Source of the DNA: Dactylorhiza incarnata
Lineage: Eukaryota > Streptophyta > Magnoliopsida > Asparagales > Orchidaceae
Assembly: GCA_033032865.1 (NCBI GenBank)
Contig: JAWHQI010000013.1
Location: forward strand, 6,944,001-7,008,000
Direction of reading: 5' to 3'
Length of the DNA stretch: 64,000 bases
Position numbers and translations under genes: made by a program. This document shows positions 21,766-32,951 of this stretch, one piece after another. The notes beneath the pieces were generated by a model, which did no database searches, was not told the origin of the DNA, and saw nothing but the letters and a program-made list of their open reading frames with translations. Each line of letters begins with the position of its first letter. Position 1 is the stretch's first letter.

Positions 21766-23340
21766 AGTCCAACGAGGGAGAGATGGTGGAAGGAGGAGAG
21801 CAAGAAGGATTAGTCAGCAACTCTCCAGGGGTAGGCGAGTATGTGACTAGGGTGGATTTTAATGACTTCGCACGACGTATCGAGGATACCTTGTGAGCAG
21901 CGTTGCTTACTCGCGCGGAGGTCACGATGAACTCTCCTCGTCGCGTGACTTCTTCGGAGGAGGGTGGACTGTCTAGGAGAGCAGGAAAGGAAATAATGCT
22001 GGAGGAGCCAAAGCGACTTATGCAGTCACAGTTTTACCCAACGACTTCTTAGGGGATCTGATTCAGCGAGGTGGTGAAGAGGTATTAAGAAACTCACTCT
22101 ATCAAGCTTAACCAATCACGCCAACTCACAGATTGTCATTAGGGTGGGAGGATTCCATTCTGTGTTGAGGTCCTTTTAGCTATAGTCCCCAAAGGGTTCA
22201 GGGAACCCACCCTGAATTGGTATTCAGGCAGAAATGATCCGATTTGTCACCTCTAGTGGTTCGAGGACAATAGGCACCATCGAATGCGTTCTAGTGCCAG
22301 TTCTTCGCCATCACTTTCGAAGGGAAAGCAAAAGGCTGGTTCCAGCAGCTGCCAGAGAGCTCCATTTAATATTTTGAGGATCTACGCTGAGGGTTGACGA
22401 TGCGGTTTGCTACCTCGAAGAAGAGGAAGAAGAATGTGACAGCCATTTTCCACTTGACTCAAGGGGTGCACAGATCCTAGGGCATTATGTCGATCATTTT
22501 CAGGAAAAAGTTCTTAGCATACAGGAGGTGGATGGCAACACTATGCAGCTGACGCTGAGATTTGGCCTAAGAGAGGGCCTCTTCAAGTTGGATATCAACA
22601 TGGATCCCCTGAAGTTGAATGAGGAGCTGATTGAGAGGGCAAACAAGTTTTTCCAAGGGGAGTTGATGAATTGCAGCTTCTTGGCTAAGCTTACAAAGCT
22701 AACCAGTGAAGAAGAAGATGCAGAGGAGGAGACCCTCAAGCAAAGGAAGAAGGAAGTGCCAAGGAAGCGGGAAGGAAAGAAGCGGGAAGAAAGAAGGAAG
22801 AAGGAGACAAGGAGCCGAGAGGATCCTAGATGGCATGAGGCAAGGAGGCCCTTTATGGCTCCGGAGAATCGAGTCGAGGAAAGGAGGTTTTAGGTTCTAG
22901 TGAACAGTCCACCGTGGAGGCCGACCGGAAGACCCCAACAAGAGGATCCCAGAAGGAGGTTATCCCCAGAGAGGAGGAACAACTACAACCAACCAGGAAG
23001 ACATTCGGGAGGTGGACACAAGGAAGCGATGGAGATTGCTAGGTAGGACAATAGGCACCATCGAAGGAATCAACAGAGGAGAAACATGCCTGAGGATATT
23101 CATCTTTACTACGAGCTGCACCATGTGGAAGGTCACGACACCATGGCTTGTACGGACTTTCTGGAGGCTAGGCAGAGAGCTGGAGAAGGAGCAGGATGAG
23201 GATAAGTGTAGAGACAGGTTGCTCATGTCGAGCCATGGGTGTTTCAAGCCCCAGTTCAAATGAGGAATGAAGACAGGATCGACCAAGGAGGCAAAGGAGT
23301 AGGCCAGGGAGGAGCTAGATGAGTAGGAGTCATCCACGGA
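21766..23340 (+). pseudogene. Tat-like gag, element C
   Basis: Begins MVEGGEQEG at 21783 and contains, over several frames, the gag core ('FAITFEGKAKGWFQQL' near 22300-22350 and the matrix-like segment around 22520-22700). A lysine/glutamate-rich tail (22690-22890) follows, then a CHHC-type knuckle 'YYELHHVEGHDTMAC' near 23105-23150. Frameshifts and stops throughout. Related segments occur at 36943-38138 plus 47922-48400 and, more distantly, at 60715-62712. Confidence 0.7.
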
Positions 23341-23499
23341 GGAGCTGGGCTAGGAGCTTCCCTCAAGGGAAGTCTTAATACCATTCATCACAGGAGTGTC
23401 GCTTCGACTTCCCAAGCCAGTCCCTTGCTGGAATAGATCACTTCTACTTCTCCTAGGAAGACATGCTAGGGAATGAGAACCCCTTCCATGATGCCCTCT

Positions 23500-24190
23500 C
23501 ATCCATGCAGTAATTGAAGACTTTGCCATCGATTGGATCCTGGTAAACAACGGGAGTTCATTAAACGTTATCTTCAAAAAGACGTTCGATGGACTGGAGG
23601 TAGAAGTGCGCATGGTGATAGAATCAGACTGTCCTCACTTTGACTTCTCGAGAGAGAGGAAGGAGGTGGAAGTAGGTGCAGAGTTGCTGGTGACTCTCGA
23701 GATGACTTCAATCAAGTGCAAGTTTGTCATCGTCGATGCACCAAGTTGCTACAATGCTATTTTTGGGAGGCCGCTCATTAACTCCTTCATGGTCGTCCCA
23801 TTTTTGTACCATCATTTCTTGAAGTACTTCCAGGGGGATGTCCAAGTAAGGATCAGGAGTGATCCAAGAGCTAATCGAGTGTGCTATTATAATGTGGTAA
23901 ACACTATCAGCTGGATGGAAGAGGTAGAAAAGGCGGACATGGTCATGGAGGGAATGGCTAGGCTGGAGGTTGTAAAAGAAATGGAGGAGGTAGAGGTGAT
24001 GACAGTGGGAGGGATGTCCGAGATGCTAAAGATCAGTGGAGCGCTGAAGATCGAGGAGAAGAAGAAGATGGTGCCGTGCCTAGAGGAGAAAATAGACATC
24101 TTCGCCTGGAGCGTAGCGGAGATGCTAGAGGTTGATGATGATGTAATATGCCACTGCCTCAACCTAGACCCCGAGATAAAGCCCATCCGA
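23500..24190 (+). pseudogene. Tat-like protease, element C, active-site Asp lost
   Basis: 'WILVNNGSSLNVIFKKTFDGL' matches the protease loop of B ('RILVDNGSSMNVIF', 48500) and D ('KILIDTGSSVNLLF', 63030), but the catalytic Asp codon reads AAC (Asn). Downstream 'VIVDAPSCYNAIFGRPLIN' and the acidic linker to 'IDIFAWSVAEMLEVDDD' are kept. The long frame (23606-24193) ends in TAG at the protease-RT junction. Confidence 0.8.
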
Positions 24191-24530
24191 TAGAAGAATA
24201 GGGTGATCTCCACTATGTTGGCTGAGCCCATTAGGGAGGAGGTGAGGAAACTATTTGAGGTAGGATTCGTATCGAAGATCCAATATCCAGGCTGGGTCTC
24301 CAATGTTGTAATGGTTAAGAAAGCATAAGGAGGCTGGAGGAAGTTTGTAGTTTTTTTCTTGTTTAATAAAGCTTGTCCGAAGGATTGTTATCCCTTGCCT
24401 TGAATCAGCGTTGGTTGATTTAGCCGTCAGTTTTTCTATGACAAGTTTTTTTTATGCCTTTTTAGGATACCACCAGATTGGGATGCACCCCCTGATCGCC
24501 TCGACATCTCCTTCATCACAATGTGAAGGA
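24191..24530 (+). pseudogene. Tat-like reverse transcriptase, N-terminal part, element C
   Basis: After the TAG at 24191-24193 come 'PIREEVRKLFEVGFVSKIQY', 'WVSNVVMVKK', 'NKACPKDCYPLP' and 'GYHQIGMHP', the fingers region up to the first part of the palm. An in-frame TAA near 24325 and shifts break it. It aligns with D at 63712-64000 and ends where chromovirus DNA begins. Confidence 0.8.
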
Positions 24531-24540
24531 AATTACCTTT

Positions 24541-24924
24541 TCACATTGCATTAGCACGCAACTGAATCATGAATTTGACGCATCATTAAAAAGATGATAC
24601 AAAGAATTGGAATTAGTGGCAGTAATGCTTATATTCCAATTATAGCGACGCTATGTGTTTAGCGGGCATTATGAAGTCTTTACAGATCCTAAGAGCTTGA
24701 CATAAAATATTGATCAACAAGAAAGTAGTTGCGAAAGAGAAGATGGCTAGAAATTATGAAGGATTATGATTTAGATATTTAATACCATCCTGGTAAAGCA
24801 AACGTTGTGGCAGATGCTTTAAACAGGAAAAGTGTAGCCGCGTTAATATTAATACCGAAGCACAATAAGAAGCTTCAACGAGAATTGCAGGTCCGATAAA
24901 GATAATTTGAAATATGATATCTGA
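24541..24924 (+). pseudogene. Chromovirus RNase H fragment
   Basis: In shifting frames: 'KELELVAVMLIFQL' and 'YEVFTDPKSL', ending with 'YHPGKANVVADALNRKS' (24780-24836). This is the RNase H end typical of chromoviruses and differs from the Tat elements around it. No integrase follows, although one should. Confidence 0.75.
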
Positions 24925-27276
24925 ATGTTGGGGAGAATGAGTTTGGGCTGGCTATGTTTGGCTGAAATGCAGAAATGGAACAGGACTTCCATGTGGGCTG
25001 GTTGGTGGTTGGTTTGACCGGTTAATGCTTATTCTTGCTGTCTTTGACCGGTCATAGCTAATAATTTATAATTAAGAGGAGGGGAGAAAGGCAGTGGAAT
25101 TTAAATCCTTTAGATTTAGCCCGATGTATCTCCTCATGTCCGCGTACAAGATCTCTCCCGACTGTTGTTTTGCCTTGGGTTGCTCTGTTTTTTCTTCTCC
25201 CCTGCTTGTGCGTGCCGTTGCTGTCTTCTTGTACCACTGCTGGTTTGCTCGTGTGCTGCTGCTGCTACTCTCCTGCAGCTCTGGTGCTAGATTTGGCCTG
25301 CAGATTGTGCTAAAGCACCTCTTTATGATCTCTTCCCCCTCTTCCCCCTCTTCTCCTTATCAGATGGTTGTCTTGTTCTTGCTAGTTGCTGAAATTAGAA
25401 AGGATTGGAGTTAGGGTTTCAGTTTTGGGGATTTGATTCCATTATTGGTTTGGTTGATTAGGATTTTTCAAGGGGCCGACTGCAATTTTGATATTGGTTT
25501 AGAGTTTTCCTTATTTGGAATTTTTATTCCTTCTTCCATCTGCTATGATATATGTTGAAAATAGTTGTTGGTGATGGCTATATGAACAATTATTGATCTG
25601 ATTTTTGCCTTAATTCCTGGTGGGATTTTGGGGAAATTTTCTTCATGCTCATGTTGGACCGACTGTCCTTTGGGTGTGAGTTGATTTTGATGCTTTGATG
25701 GTCGACTGTTATTGGCTGACTATTCCTCCTGTGGCTGGCTGCTTGACTGTTGTTTATGCTGGTCAATTTTCCCTTATTATTGAAATCTTACTTCTGTTGT
25801 TCCTGTTAATTGCCCTGTTAATTGCTGTATTGGTGACTGTTTTTGGAGAGGTTTTGGACTACAGTTGCAACCCTTGGAGCTGCTGTTGGCAGCCCTTGGT
25901 GTTACCACATTAGCAGCCCTTGGTTCTGGATTTGTTAGCTTGTGTTGGACGGGTTTTAGCTTGCTGTTTGGGCTGCCTTTATTAACTATGTGGGCTATTT
26001 TCCTTGATTTTAAATTGGTCACGAAAGTGATTGATTTGTGAATAGTATGGTGGCTGAATTCTATGTTTGTAGCACTTAAAATCTTATTTTACGTGTTCCT
26101 TTCGAGTCACCAAGCTTGTCCTTCCCTAGACAACTCCTTGAGGTCGTAGTTGTGGCCATCTTAGGAGTCTATTCGTAACTATTTAACGGTGCAACCCTAA
26201 AGTAAATGATTTACTTGATACTGCAGAGGATGGCGTCCGGCGATAGACGCAACGAGAATCCTTCGAAGGACAAGGGCAAAGAAAAAGTTGCGGTGAGTCC
26301 TTACTATTTTGATTTCGTATATATTTGAATATTTTGACTTATGAATCTTTGCATGGACACTGAATATGAAATGCATTGAACTAAAGAAATTCGAAGAGTT
26401 AGAATCATTGAAAATATGAAATCGCTACAAGGCTAAGCATGGATTAGCAAGCGATGAAAACTCTGAGGGGAAATTAATATAATTATTTCCTATATTTATG
26501 AATTGAATATGAAATGGAATAACTAAGAAATAGAGAGTGCGTCGATGCAACAAAACACTAAGGGTCTGCCTAGTAGGTGGTGAGCATCAGACTCCTACAC
26601 CCAGTGGGAGGTGTAGATCTCCTACGGAAATTGATACTGAAATGTCCAATCTAGGAGGAATGGAAGCCTATTGCATTGTTGAGCGCCCTAGAGAGGACAT
26701 TGATTTGATGGGCCCAGATGATTGATTTTAGAAGGACCCTCAGTATTTCGAAAGAGTGAAAAGTGATATGAAAATCCTGAATTGAATACAGAAATGAATA
26801 AGAATGAAAGAATAAGAATTTTGATACGAAAATAGTGTATTTCTGTTGTACTAGCTCATTGTACTTGCTTACTGTACTTCCTGTTCTACTGAACATGTCC
26901 ATATTGAAATATATAACTGCTTATTGATGCTGACTCTCTGTGTTTATTTGTAGAGCAGTTAAAGAGGTAAGGAACTCACTTAATTTTCTAAACTAACTAG
27001 GTGTCGATTTATATTTTCAGGATCAGACTATCAGCGGACCATGCCCCGTTAGAAAGGCCCTTGCGGAAGCAGAAATGAAGTAAAAGAAGAATGTGATTCG
27101 ACTATGGGTTAGAATTGTTAAGACATATTATAAATTATGCTTATTTAAATGAGAAGTTATTTGATGTTGTCTCTTGGTACCTCACTTGTTTATTTATTAG
27201 AATTGTTGCGTTATGTAATTGTGAAAAACAACTCAGAAGAAAAGAATTAAATTGTGGCGGACTTCGGGCCATTACA
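24925..27276 (+). repeat. Chromovirus-type LTR, 5' edge uncertain
   Basis: Ends 'AATTGTGGCGGACTTCGGGCCATTACA' (27276), which resembles the end of the large solo LTR ('AATTTGTGGGAAAATGCGGGTTGAGACA', 15018), and is followed by a PBS-like site. No TGTAACGCC-type start is visible, so the left limit is set by the RNase H remnant. A short ATG frame at 26230-26292 is followed by GTGAGT, a possible splice donor. No gene otherwise. Confidence 0.5.
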
Positions 27277-27282
27277 ATTAAG

Positions 27283-27297
27283 TGGTATCGTGGGAGC
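27283..27297 (+). other. Primer-binding site remnant
   Basis: TGGTATCGTGGGAGC lies 6 bp after the LTR end. It resembles TGGTATCAGAGC with changes, suggesting the preceding LTR is a 5' LTR whose interior has been lost. Confidence 0.5.
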
Positions 27298-27310
27298 CAC
27301 TTACTAACGG

Positions 27311-27411
27311 ATGATAGATCGTGTGATCAAAGAGCAAAAGCAGCGGAACCTGGAGGTGTACCTGGACGACCTTTTGATAAAGAGCATGAGCGTCCAGGAG
27401 CTTATTGATGA
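27311..27411 (+). pseudogene. Tat-like RT, YLDD segment, element C
   Basis: The codons give 'DRVIKEQKQRNLEVYLDDLL' followed by 'IKSMSVQELI', the RT palm with the catalytic DD pair in a YLDD box (usual YVDD). It continues the RT broken at 24530; about 25 codons between the halves are missing. Cut at 27412 by TGTAATATCCC. Confidence 0.8.
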
Positions 27412-29521
27412 TGTAATATCCCAACTTTTATTGTGCCACTAAGACCCTAGATGACCCAATAAAAGTGAACTTATCACCTATAGGGTACCCCAAAAGCTAG
27501 TTGGTAATCCGTATAGTATATTGAGCATTCGTCCTCCGAATTGAGTTCTGTCAGTTGCATTAGACTCGTCTAGCCGATATGAGTGCAAAGGAACTCATTT
27601 TGTTCTGTTCTGATGTCATTCGGAGAAAATGACCATTTTGAGTATCATAACGCGTCACGACGATGCTGTTTTAGTATATTGAGCATTCATGCTTTGAATT
27701 GAGTTCTGTCAGTTAAGTTAGACTCATCTAATTGATACGAGTGCAACGGAATTCAATTTATTTCGTTCCGAGGTCATTTGGAGAAATTTACCATTTAAGT
27801 ATTATAACACGTCACGACGTCGCTATTTTAGTATATTGAGTATTTGTGCTCCGAATTGAGTTTTGCAAGTTGCAATAGACTCATCTAGTCGATACGAGTG
27901 CAACCGAACTCGTTTCGTTCCATTCTGAGGTCATTTGGAGAAAGTGACCATTTTGAGTATCATAACACGTCACGACGATGCCGTTTTAGTATATTGGCCA
28001 TTTGTTCTCCGAATTGAGTTCTGTCAGTTGCATTAGACTCGACTAGTCGAAACGAGTGCAATAGAACTTGTTTCATTCCAATCCGAGGTCATAAAGAGAA
28101 TATGACCATTTTGAGTATCGTTGTACGTCACTATAACACCACTTTAATATATTGAGCATATGAACTCAGAATTGAGCCCCAATCAGTTGCATTGGATTTG
28201 TGTGGTCAATACGAGAGCAACAAAATTCATTTTGCTTGATTCTAACGCCGTTTAGTCAACTGGGTCAAATCAAGCATTATGGTGCACCAAAAAGCATGCG
28301 CACACCAATAATACTCCAACACATCAGCATTGGCTCGTCTCTCGACAACATGGATTTACTTTGACCTTGGCCCATATGAGGGACCCACCCTATGGTTGAA
28401 TTTTGGTCAAAAATCCTTAAAAATTCAATTTATTAAGAAAATTCAATTCCAATAGTTTCCCCACTTGAGGCCACTCATCTAGGCCACAACTTGGCTCCAT
28501 TCTCAACCCAAAGAGGACCCTAAATCCAGCCAAAAGCCTTGAGGCAGGCTTGGGCCAAGGAAGGAAGCCACCATCCTCTTTTCCCACCTTCCCCAAATCC
28601 AAAACCAAGCCACCCAAGGATATGCCCCTGATCTTGGCCACCTGGCTGTACCACCATCCCCTGATGGCTTCCACCTGCCTAATACTAATTGGAGAAGGCC
28701 AAGTCTATTCTTCTCCTAAAGGGATTTATCCCACATCGATGGTATGGAGAAGGAGGGCATCCCAAACCCCTATAAAGGACCCCCACCCCCTTCAGAAGGT
28801 CTCACGCAGCCAAGCCGACCCTAACCCTACCCCTGTTAGTGTCCAAACTCGTCGGAGAAATCCCACTCGAGCCACGCTCTTCCTCCGCCACTTCTAATGG
28901 AAACTTCATCGGGGATCTCTCAGAGGCACCCGACCCAGGTGGGACCATCTCCTCTGCTTCCTCCCCTTATTTTGGACTCCCCAGATGTAACCTCTAGCCG
29001 CTGGAGCGCCGCCATCAACCAACTCTAATTTATGGCTTGGGTGGCGGCCATGCACGGGAAAATTCCCATAGGCCTTTAGTCTCTCTTGGAAGGTTAGACT
29101 TCGCCGATTAAGGGATAACATACCTCAACAAGTGTGTAAAATGGCGGCGGTACCGCCAAAAACGAGAGATCTGGTCATGCCTGTGAAAATACTCTTTGCA
29201 TCTTCAATTTTCGGTGGATGCCAATGGCGCCATGTTGTCAGAACACCGCAGGAGGAAGCGCCGGCCCCCGACGAGTTGGTTGGCGGTGGTGGCACTACGT
29301 TCCGCAAACCGGATGGTGGCGGGGAAGCCATATGAGCATTCCTGCTCTGGTGATCTACAAGTGCTGTCCGATCCCGTTATCCGAATTGGACTATCCTAAT
29401 TTTATTAAGAAGGTCGAATTAATTATTAGGATCCCATAATAAATTCGTGTTAGATCTGTTGTGGGGCTATTGCTCGAGGCTACTACTCAATCTCAGCCGT
29501 TGATTTATGCTAACATACATG
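27412..29521 (+). repeat. LTR-like DNA, probably chromovirus type, with satellite-like array
   Basis: Begins TGTAATATCCCAAC, a start common in plant chromovirus LTRs, right after the interrupted RT. Contains the 158-bp tandem array and a TATA-like CCTATAAAGGACCC near 28768-28781, followed by CT-rich leader-like DNA. No open frame of note; the overlapping frames at 29125-29439 look like chance. The solo LTR at 29522 interrupts it. 30852-31437 may be its continuation: that stretch is AT-rich and holds no gene I can see. Confidence 0.45.
27514..28265 (+). repeat. 158-bp tandem repeat, about 4.7 copies
   Basis: Units start with TAGTATATTGAGCATT at 27514, 27672, 27829, 27987 and 28145 (spacings 158, 157, 158, 158). 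Each contains 'GAATTGAGTTCTGTCAGTTGC' and 'TCACGACG' words. Units differ by roughly 10-25 percent by eye, and the last is partial and most diverged. Confidence 0.9.
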
Positions 29522-30851
29522 TGTTGGATCGGTAGGCGCCCTTAGAGGGGGGGGGGGGGGGTGAATAAGGGTTTTAAACTTTTAGGACTTAATTAATTTT
29601 GTTCAAATAAGTTGACTATATTTTTTTATGAAAAATATCTCAGTTACGACAATGTGGTAAGCTGTTTTTGAAACTATATTGAACTAGGCATGAGAGATGG
29701 AAACTCTATTACTACCGCTAGCGGTAGCATTACCGCTCGGCGTTAGTGACAGAAAATTCCTTTTCGTTTAGATTTCAAAGATCAAAGATAGCTAGACAAT
29801 ATCAGAGAAAAACACATAGTATTATTGCTTTAGAAATGATTACAAAATCTTATCCCAATGACGCTTGGGATTAGGCGAAAGTGTAAAACCCTTTTTGTTT
29901 TCTATACTGACCCTTCTCCCAAGGAACAGTTGACTCTAGTCTATCTCTCTCCAGATGAGGCCTCAAGCTGCCCCCTAGATCTAAACCTAGACCTAGTCGC
30001 CACACCTACGGCAAATTCCCCTAGTCCTCGCAAGGCCCTAATCACCAACCACAAGGAAATTTCTCTATGAACAACAATAAGAGTGACAAACAATAATCAA
30101 ATAAAAACATTGAAAACTCCGTCATAGAATGTTCTTGAAGATAATGTATGCGTGATCGTTCCTTCTTCAAGTTCTTCGCGTTCATGAGCATTGACAGAGT
30201 TCTCTTGGCTGCAAAGAGGAGGCTCTCACGAATACAGGAGTTGTGGCTTAGATGCGTTGTCAAATCAGCAAATCAAAATGAAGGTGGACCGCTCTTTAAA
30301 TAGACTCGGATCCTAGTGCCAGCGGTATTGCTGCCGCCAGGCGGTATCCTCTTTAGGCAACAAGCTGACACACATATTGAGTCATTTTGGCAACATTTTG
30401 GCTCCAAATTTGGCATCCCCTTCTACCGCGCCGCGGTAAGGTTAGCGCGCCGCGTTAGCATTATATCTTTCTTAGTAGTCAGATCTCCTTCCTTTTTTGC
30501 TCCTCAATCAACATCATGATCACGAGACTTCTATAAGTTACCGTCGAGCATTAGCCTTAACGCGCCGCGATAAGAGTTGCTATATTCAGTCCCGACGTCG
30601 TTCCTTTCTCGACGAATGTTTCCTTCTCGATGGTGTTTTTAAATATGCAGAAGCTACCACCAACGATAGTGTTAGCACGCCGCGCTAGCAGTAGAGTATT
30701 GACCTGATAAGCAATCATCATCTTTCTTTTTTGTACTCTTAGGGGCTTGAAAGCAGAAGTTCCTGCACACTATAAACACATGGCAAGTACGATCAAATAC
30801 CATGAGATTTGTTATTTTCAAACCAAGAGATGTGGAAAGCATGTTACAACA
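29522..30851 (-). mobile_element. Solo LTR of SIRE-like copia family (1330 bp)
   Basis: On the plus strand it starts TGTTGGATCGGTAGGCGCCCTTAGAGG and ends CATGTTACAACA, the inverted termini of the LTRs at 34770-35841 (minus) and 56974-58052 (plus). Flanks acatg (29517-29521) and acgtg (30852-30856) form a target duplication with one mismatch. No interior is present. It has a G15 tract at 29547-29561 and a perfect 16-bp palindrome CTACCGCTAGCGGTAG at 29712-29727. Confidence 0.8.
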
Positions 30852-31437
30852 ACGTGCTGTGTATTATTTTAATAAAGAAGAGGGGGTTGTGATGAAAGTT
30901 TTATGGCTACCACTCATAATAATTTGGGAATTTTTTGATATAATTTGCTAATTGTAATAAGTAAAATAAAGTTTAATTTCGTGATCAGAGGGCATTATGA
31001 TGATTATAAAATCTGACAAAATTCTCAGTGATACATGCTAAGTATTATTTTGGAGACTTTTGGTTAAGCTATGATATCTTCAAGCAATTTAAGGTGTTGT
31101 GTTTTACATTTGGGAATTAATAAGGGTCAATTTCTCCAATTGAAATCCTTTAATATATTATTCTTGATTTATAGTTACTATAGCCATGTTATAATAAAGC
31201 TTGGGAATTTTCCAAGCATTCATGGTATTTTTGGTATGTTAAAGGACGCTTGAAAAATTAATAGAGGTTGAATTATCCAATAAAAATGTCTTATATTTTT
31301 ATAAGAGGTTTTAAATGGTTAAATGCATGCCCTAGAATTGTTTGAGAATTTTTGAGGCATTCCTTGAATTTTGAAGATTTATTTATGTATCTTAGGCTCC
31401 TTAAAAAATTACTAGAGGCTATGTAAGACCTCATAAA

Positions 31438-32951
31438 GACTTTGCTTCAATCCTGTACAACACGTATTCTTCGAGGGTGGGACCCGATTCAGGCCATATA
31501 GGCAGAAGTCAAAGTCAAAAGGTCAAAGCAGAATCCAGGAGTCAGAGGTAAAAGACAACTAAACCAGTAGGAATAGTAGAAGGCCTAAGCGAGTATGGGC
31601 GAGCATGTGCGAGCAACCCCTCATACTCGCCAAGGTGGGAGACCATAAGAGATTCTTGCCAAAGCCAGGAAAGATCCCCTCAATGTAGCATAGTCGCCGA
31701 GTTGGGATGGGCTATAAATAAGAACCCCCCTCCCCCTTCCCTTTGGTTTTCCTATAAATAGGACCCCAGGGAGTACCAGGAATTGCACCTTTGGGTGAGC
31801 TTTCAGAACCCCATTTTCGAATACTTGGATCCGTAATATTTGGCCATCACCCTTGATACATGCCAAGTCGGTGCCTTCCTCGTACCCTGTTCGGCCATCG
31901 TTGGTTGTGGAGGGAAAGTATCTTTTGAGCTTTCGGGTACATGATGGGACCTCCCTGTCGCAGCACCTGGGGTCCTGTTGTTGCTCTCTTTGTCCCTTCG
32001 TCATCTCCTGACAAGTCGTTGATCTAGATCGCTAGACGACTAACCTTTGGCTGCATTGATCCAAATTTTTGGGGTCGGGAATTTCCTGGCTTCAACACTT
32101 TGGTGCGGTGAGCATGGATCGTAGACAGAGGAAAAAAGGCTAGCAATAAAACGAGATGGTGGAAGTTGGCGATCATGAAGGAGCTTCCAGCAACTCGGCA
32201 GAAGAAGGCTAGTATGTGACGAGGGCGAATTTTGAGGAATTCGCGTGGCGCATGGAAGGAATTTTGCGAGCAGTCTTGCTTCCTCACGCGGAGTGCACGA
32301 CATCCTCAACTCATCGTATGACTCCGTCAGAAGACGATGGTCCCTCTCAGCGAGTAGGGAAGGAGCATGCAGAGGAGGAGCCAGAGCAACCAGGGAGGCC
32401 GCAGTTCTATCTGCCAAGCTTGCTAGGAATCCAGTTCTAGGATGTGGAGAATCTGGCGAGATTTCATGATCCTCGCCCCTACGACGAGTATGGAGGGGTT
32501 ACTCGCCAGGATGAAGATCATCGCCATTTGGGTGGGAGGATCCAATTTTGCGAGGAGATCCTCTCTGCTCCCGTTCCGGAGGGGTTCAGGGAGCCAGTTA
32601 TGAGTTATTACTCTGGGAGGGATGATCATGTCCGCCACTTCCAGTGGTTTAAATATGGTGTCTCCATCCGAACCATGTCGAATGCCTTGAAGTGCTGGCT
32701 CTTTGCCATCACCTTTTAGGGAAAGGCAAGGGATTGGTTCCACCAGCTAGCGGCAGATTCCATCTACTGCTTCGAAGACCTACGTCGGGGAGTGACGATG
32801 CGGTTCGCCACGACAAAGAAGAGAAAGAAGGAGGCGATGACCCTATTCTATCTAGTGCAAGGAGCGTAGGAGACATTAGGAAACTACATTGACCGCTTCC
32901 AGGAAGAAGCTCGGGATATCCAGGAGGTGGATGGCTTCACCTTGCAGCTAG
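31438..32951 (+). repeat. Duplicated segment, copy 1: Tat-like LTR plus gag 5' part
   Basis: 1514 bp aligned without net indel to 36225-37738 (constant offset 4787), with only scattered substitutions. Holds the LTR (to about 32097), two TATA boxes (31713-31720, 31753-31760), the end 'GGCTTCAACACTTTGGTGCGGTGAGC', then gag from an ATG near 32156. Gag is broken by the same TAG codons as in copy 2, at the equivalent of 36997, 37225, 37504 and 37655. It ends abruptly at 32951 inside gag. Confidence 0.9.

Larger units (their letters stand above)
21173..27411 (+). mobile_element. Tat/Ogre-like Ty3/gypsy element C, degenerate and interrupted
   Basis: Order: LTR (about 21173-21725), gag (21766-23340), protease (23500-24190), RT first part (24191-24530), foreign chromovirus DNA (24541-27300), RT next part (27311-27411). 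It is then broken by LTR-like DNA at 27412. RNase H, integrase and the 3' LTR are absent. It is a diverged relative of B and D and of the duplicated segments at 31438 and 36225, and carries many frame breaks. Confidence 0.75.

Noticed and set aside
27514..28265. Possible CRISPR-like array
   Set aside because: Units are 158 bp, contiguous and diverged along their whole length, without alternating repeat and unique spacer; this is a eukaryotic tandem repeat.
29125..29439. Overlapping open frames in three plus-strand frames and on the minus strand
   Set aside because: Open in several frames at once because of GC-rich composition; no conserved segment.
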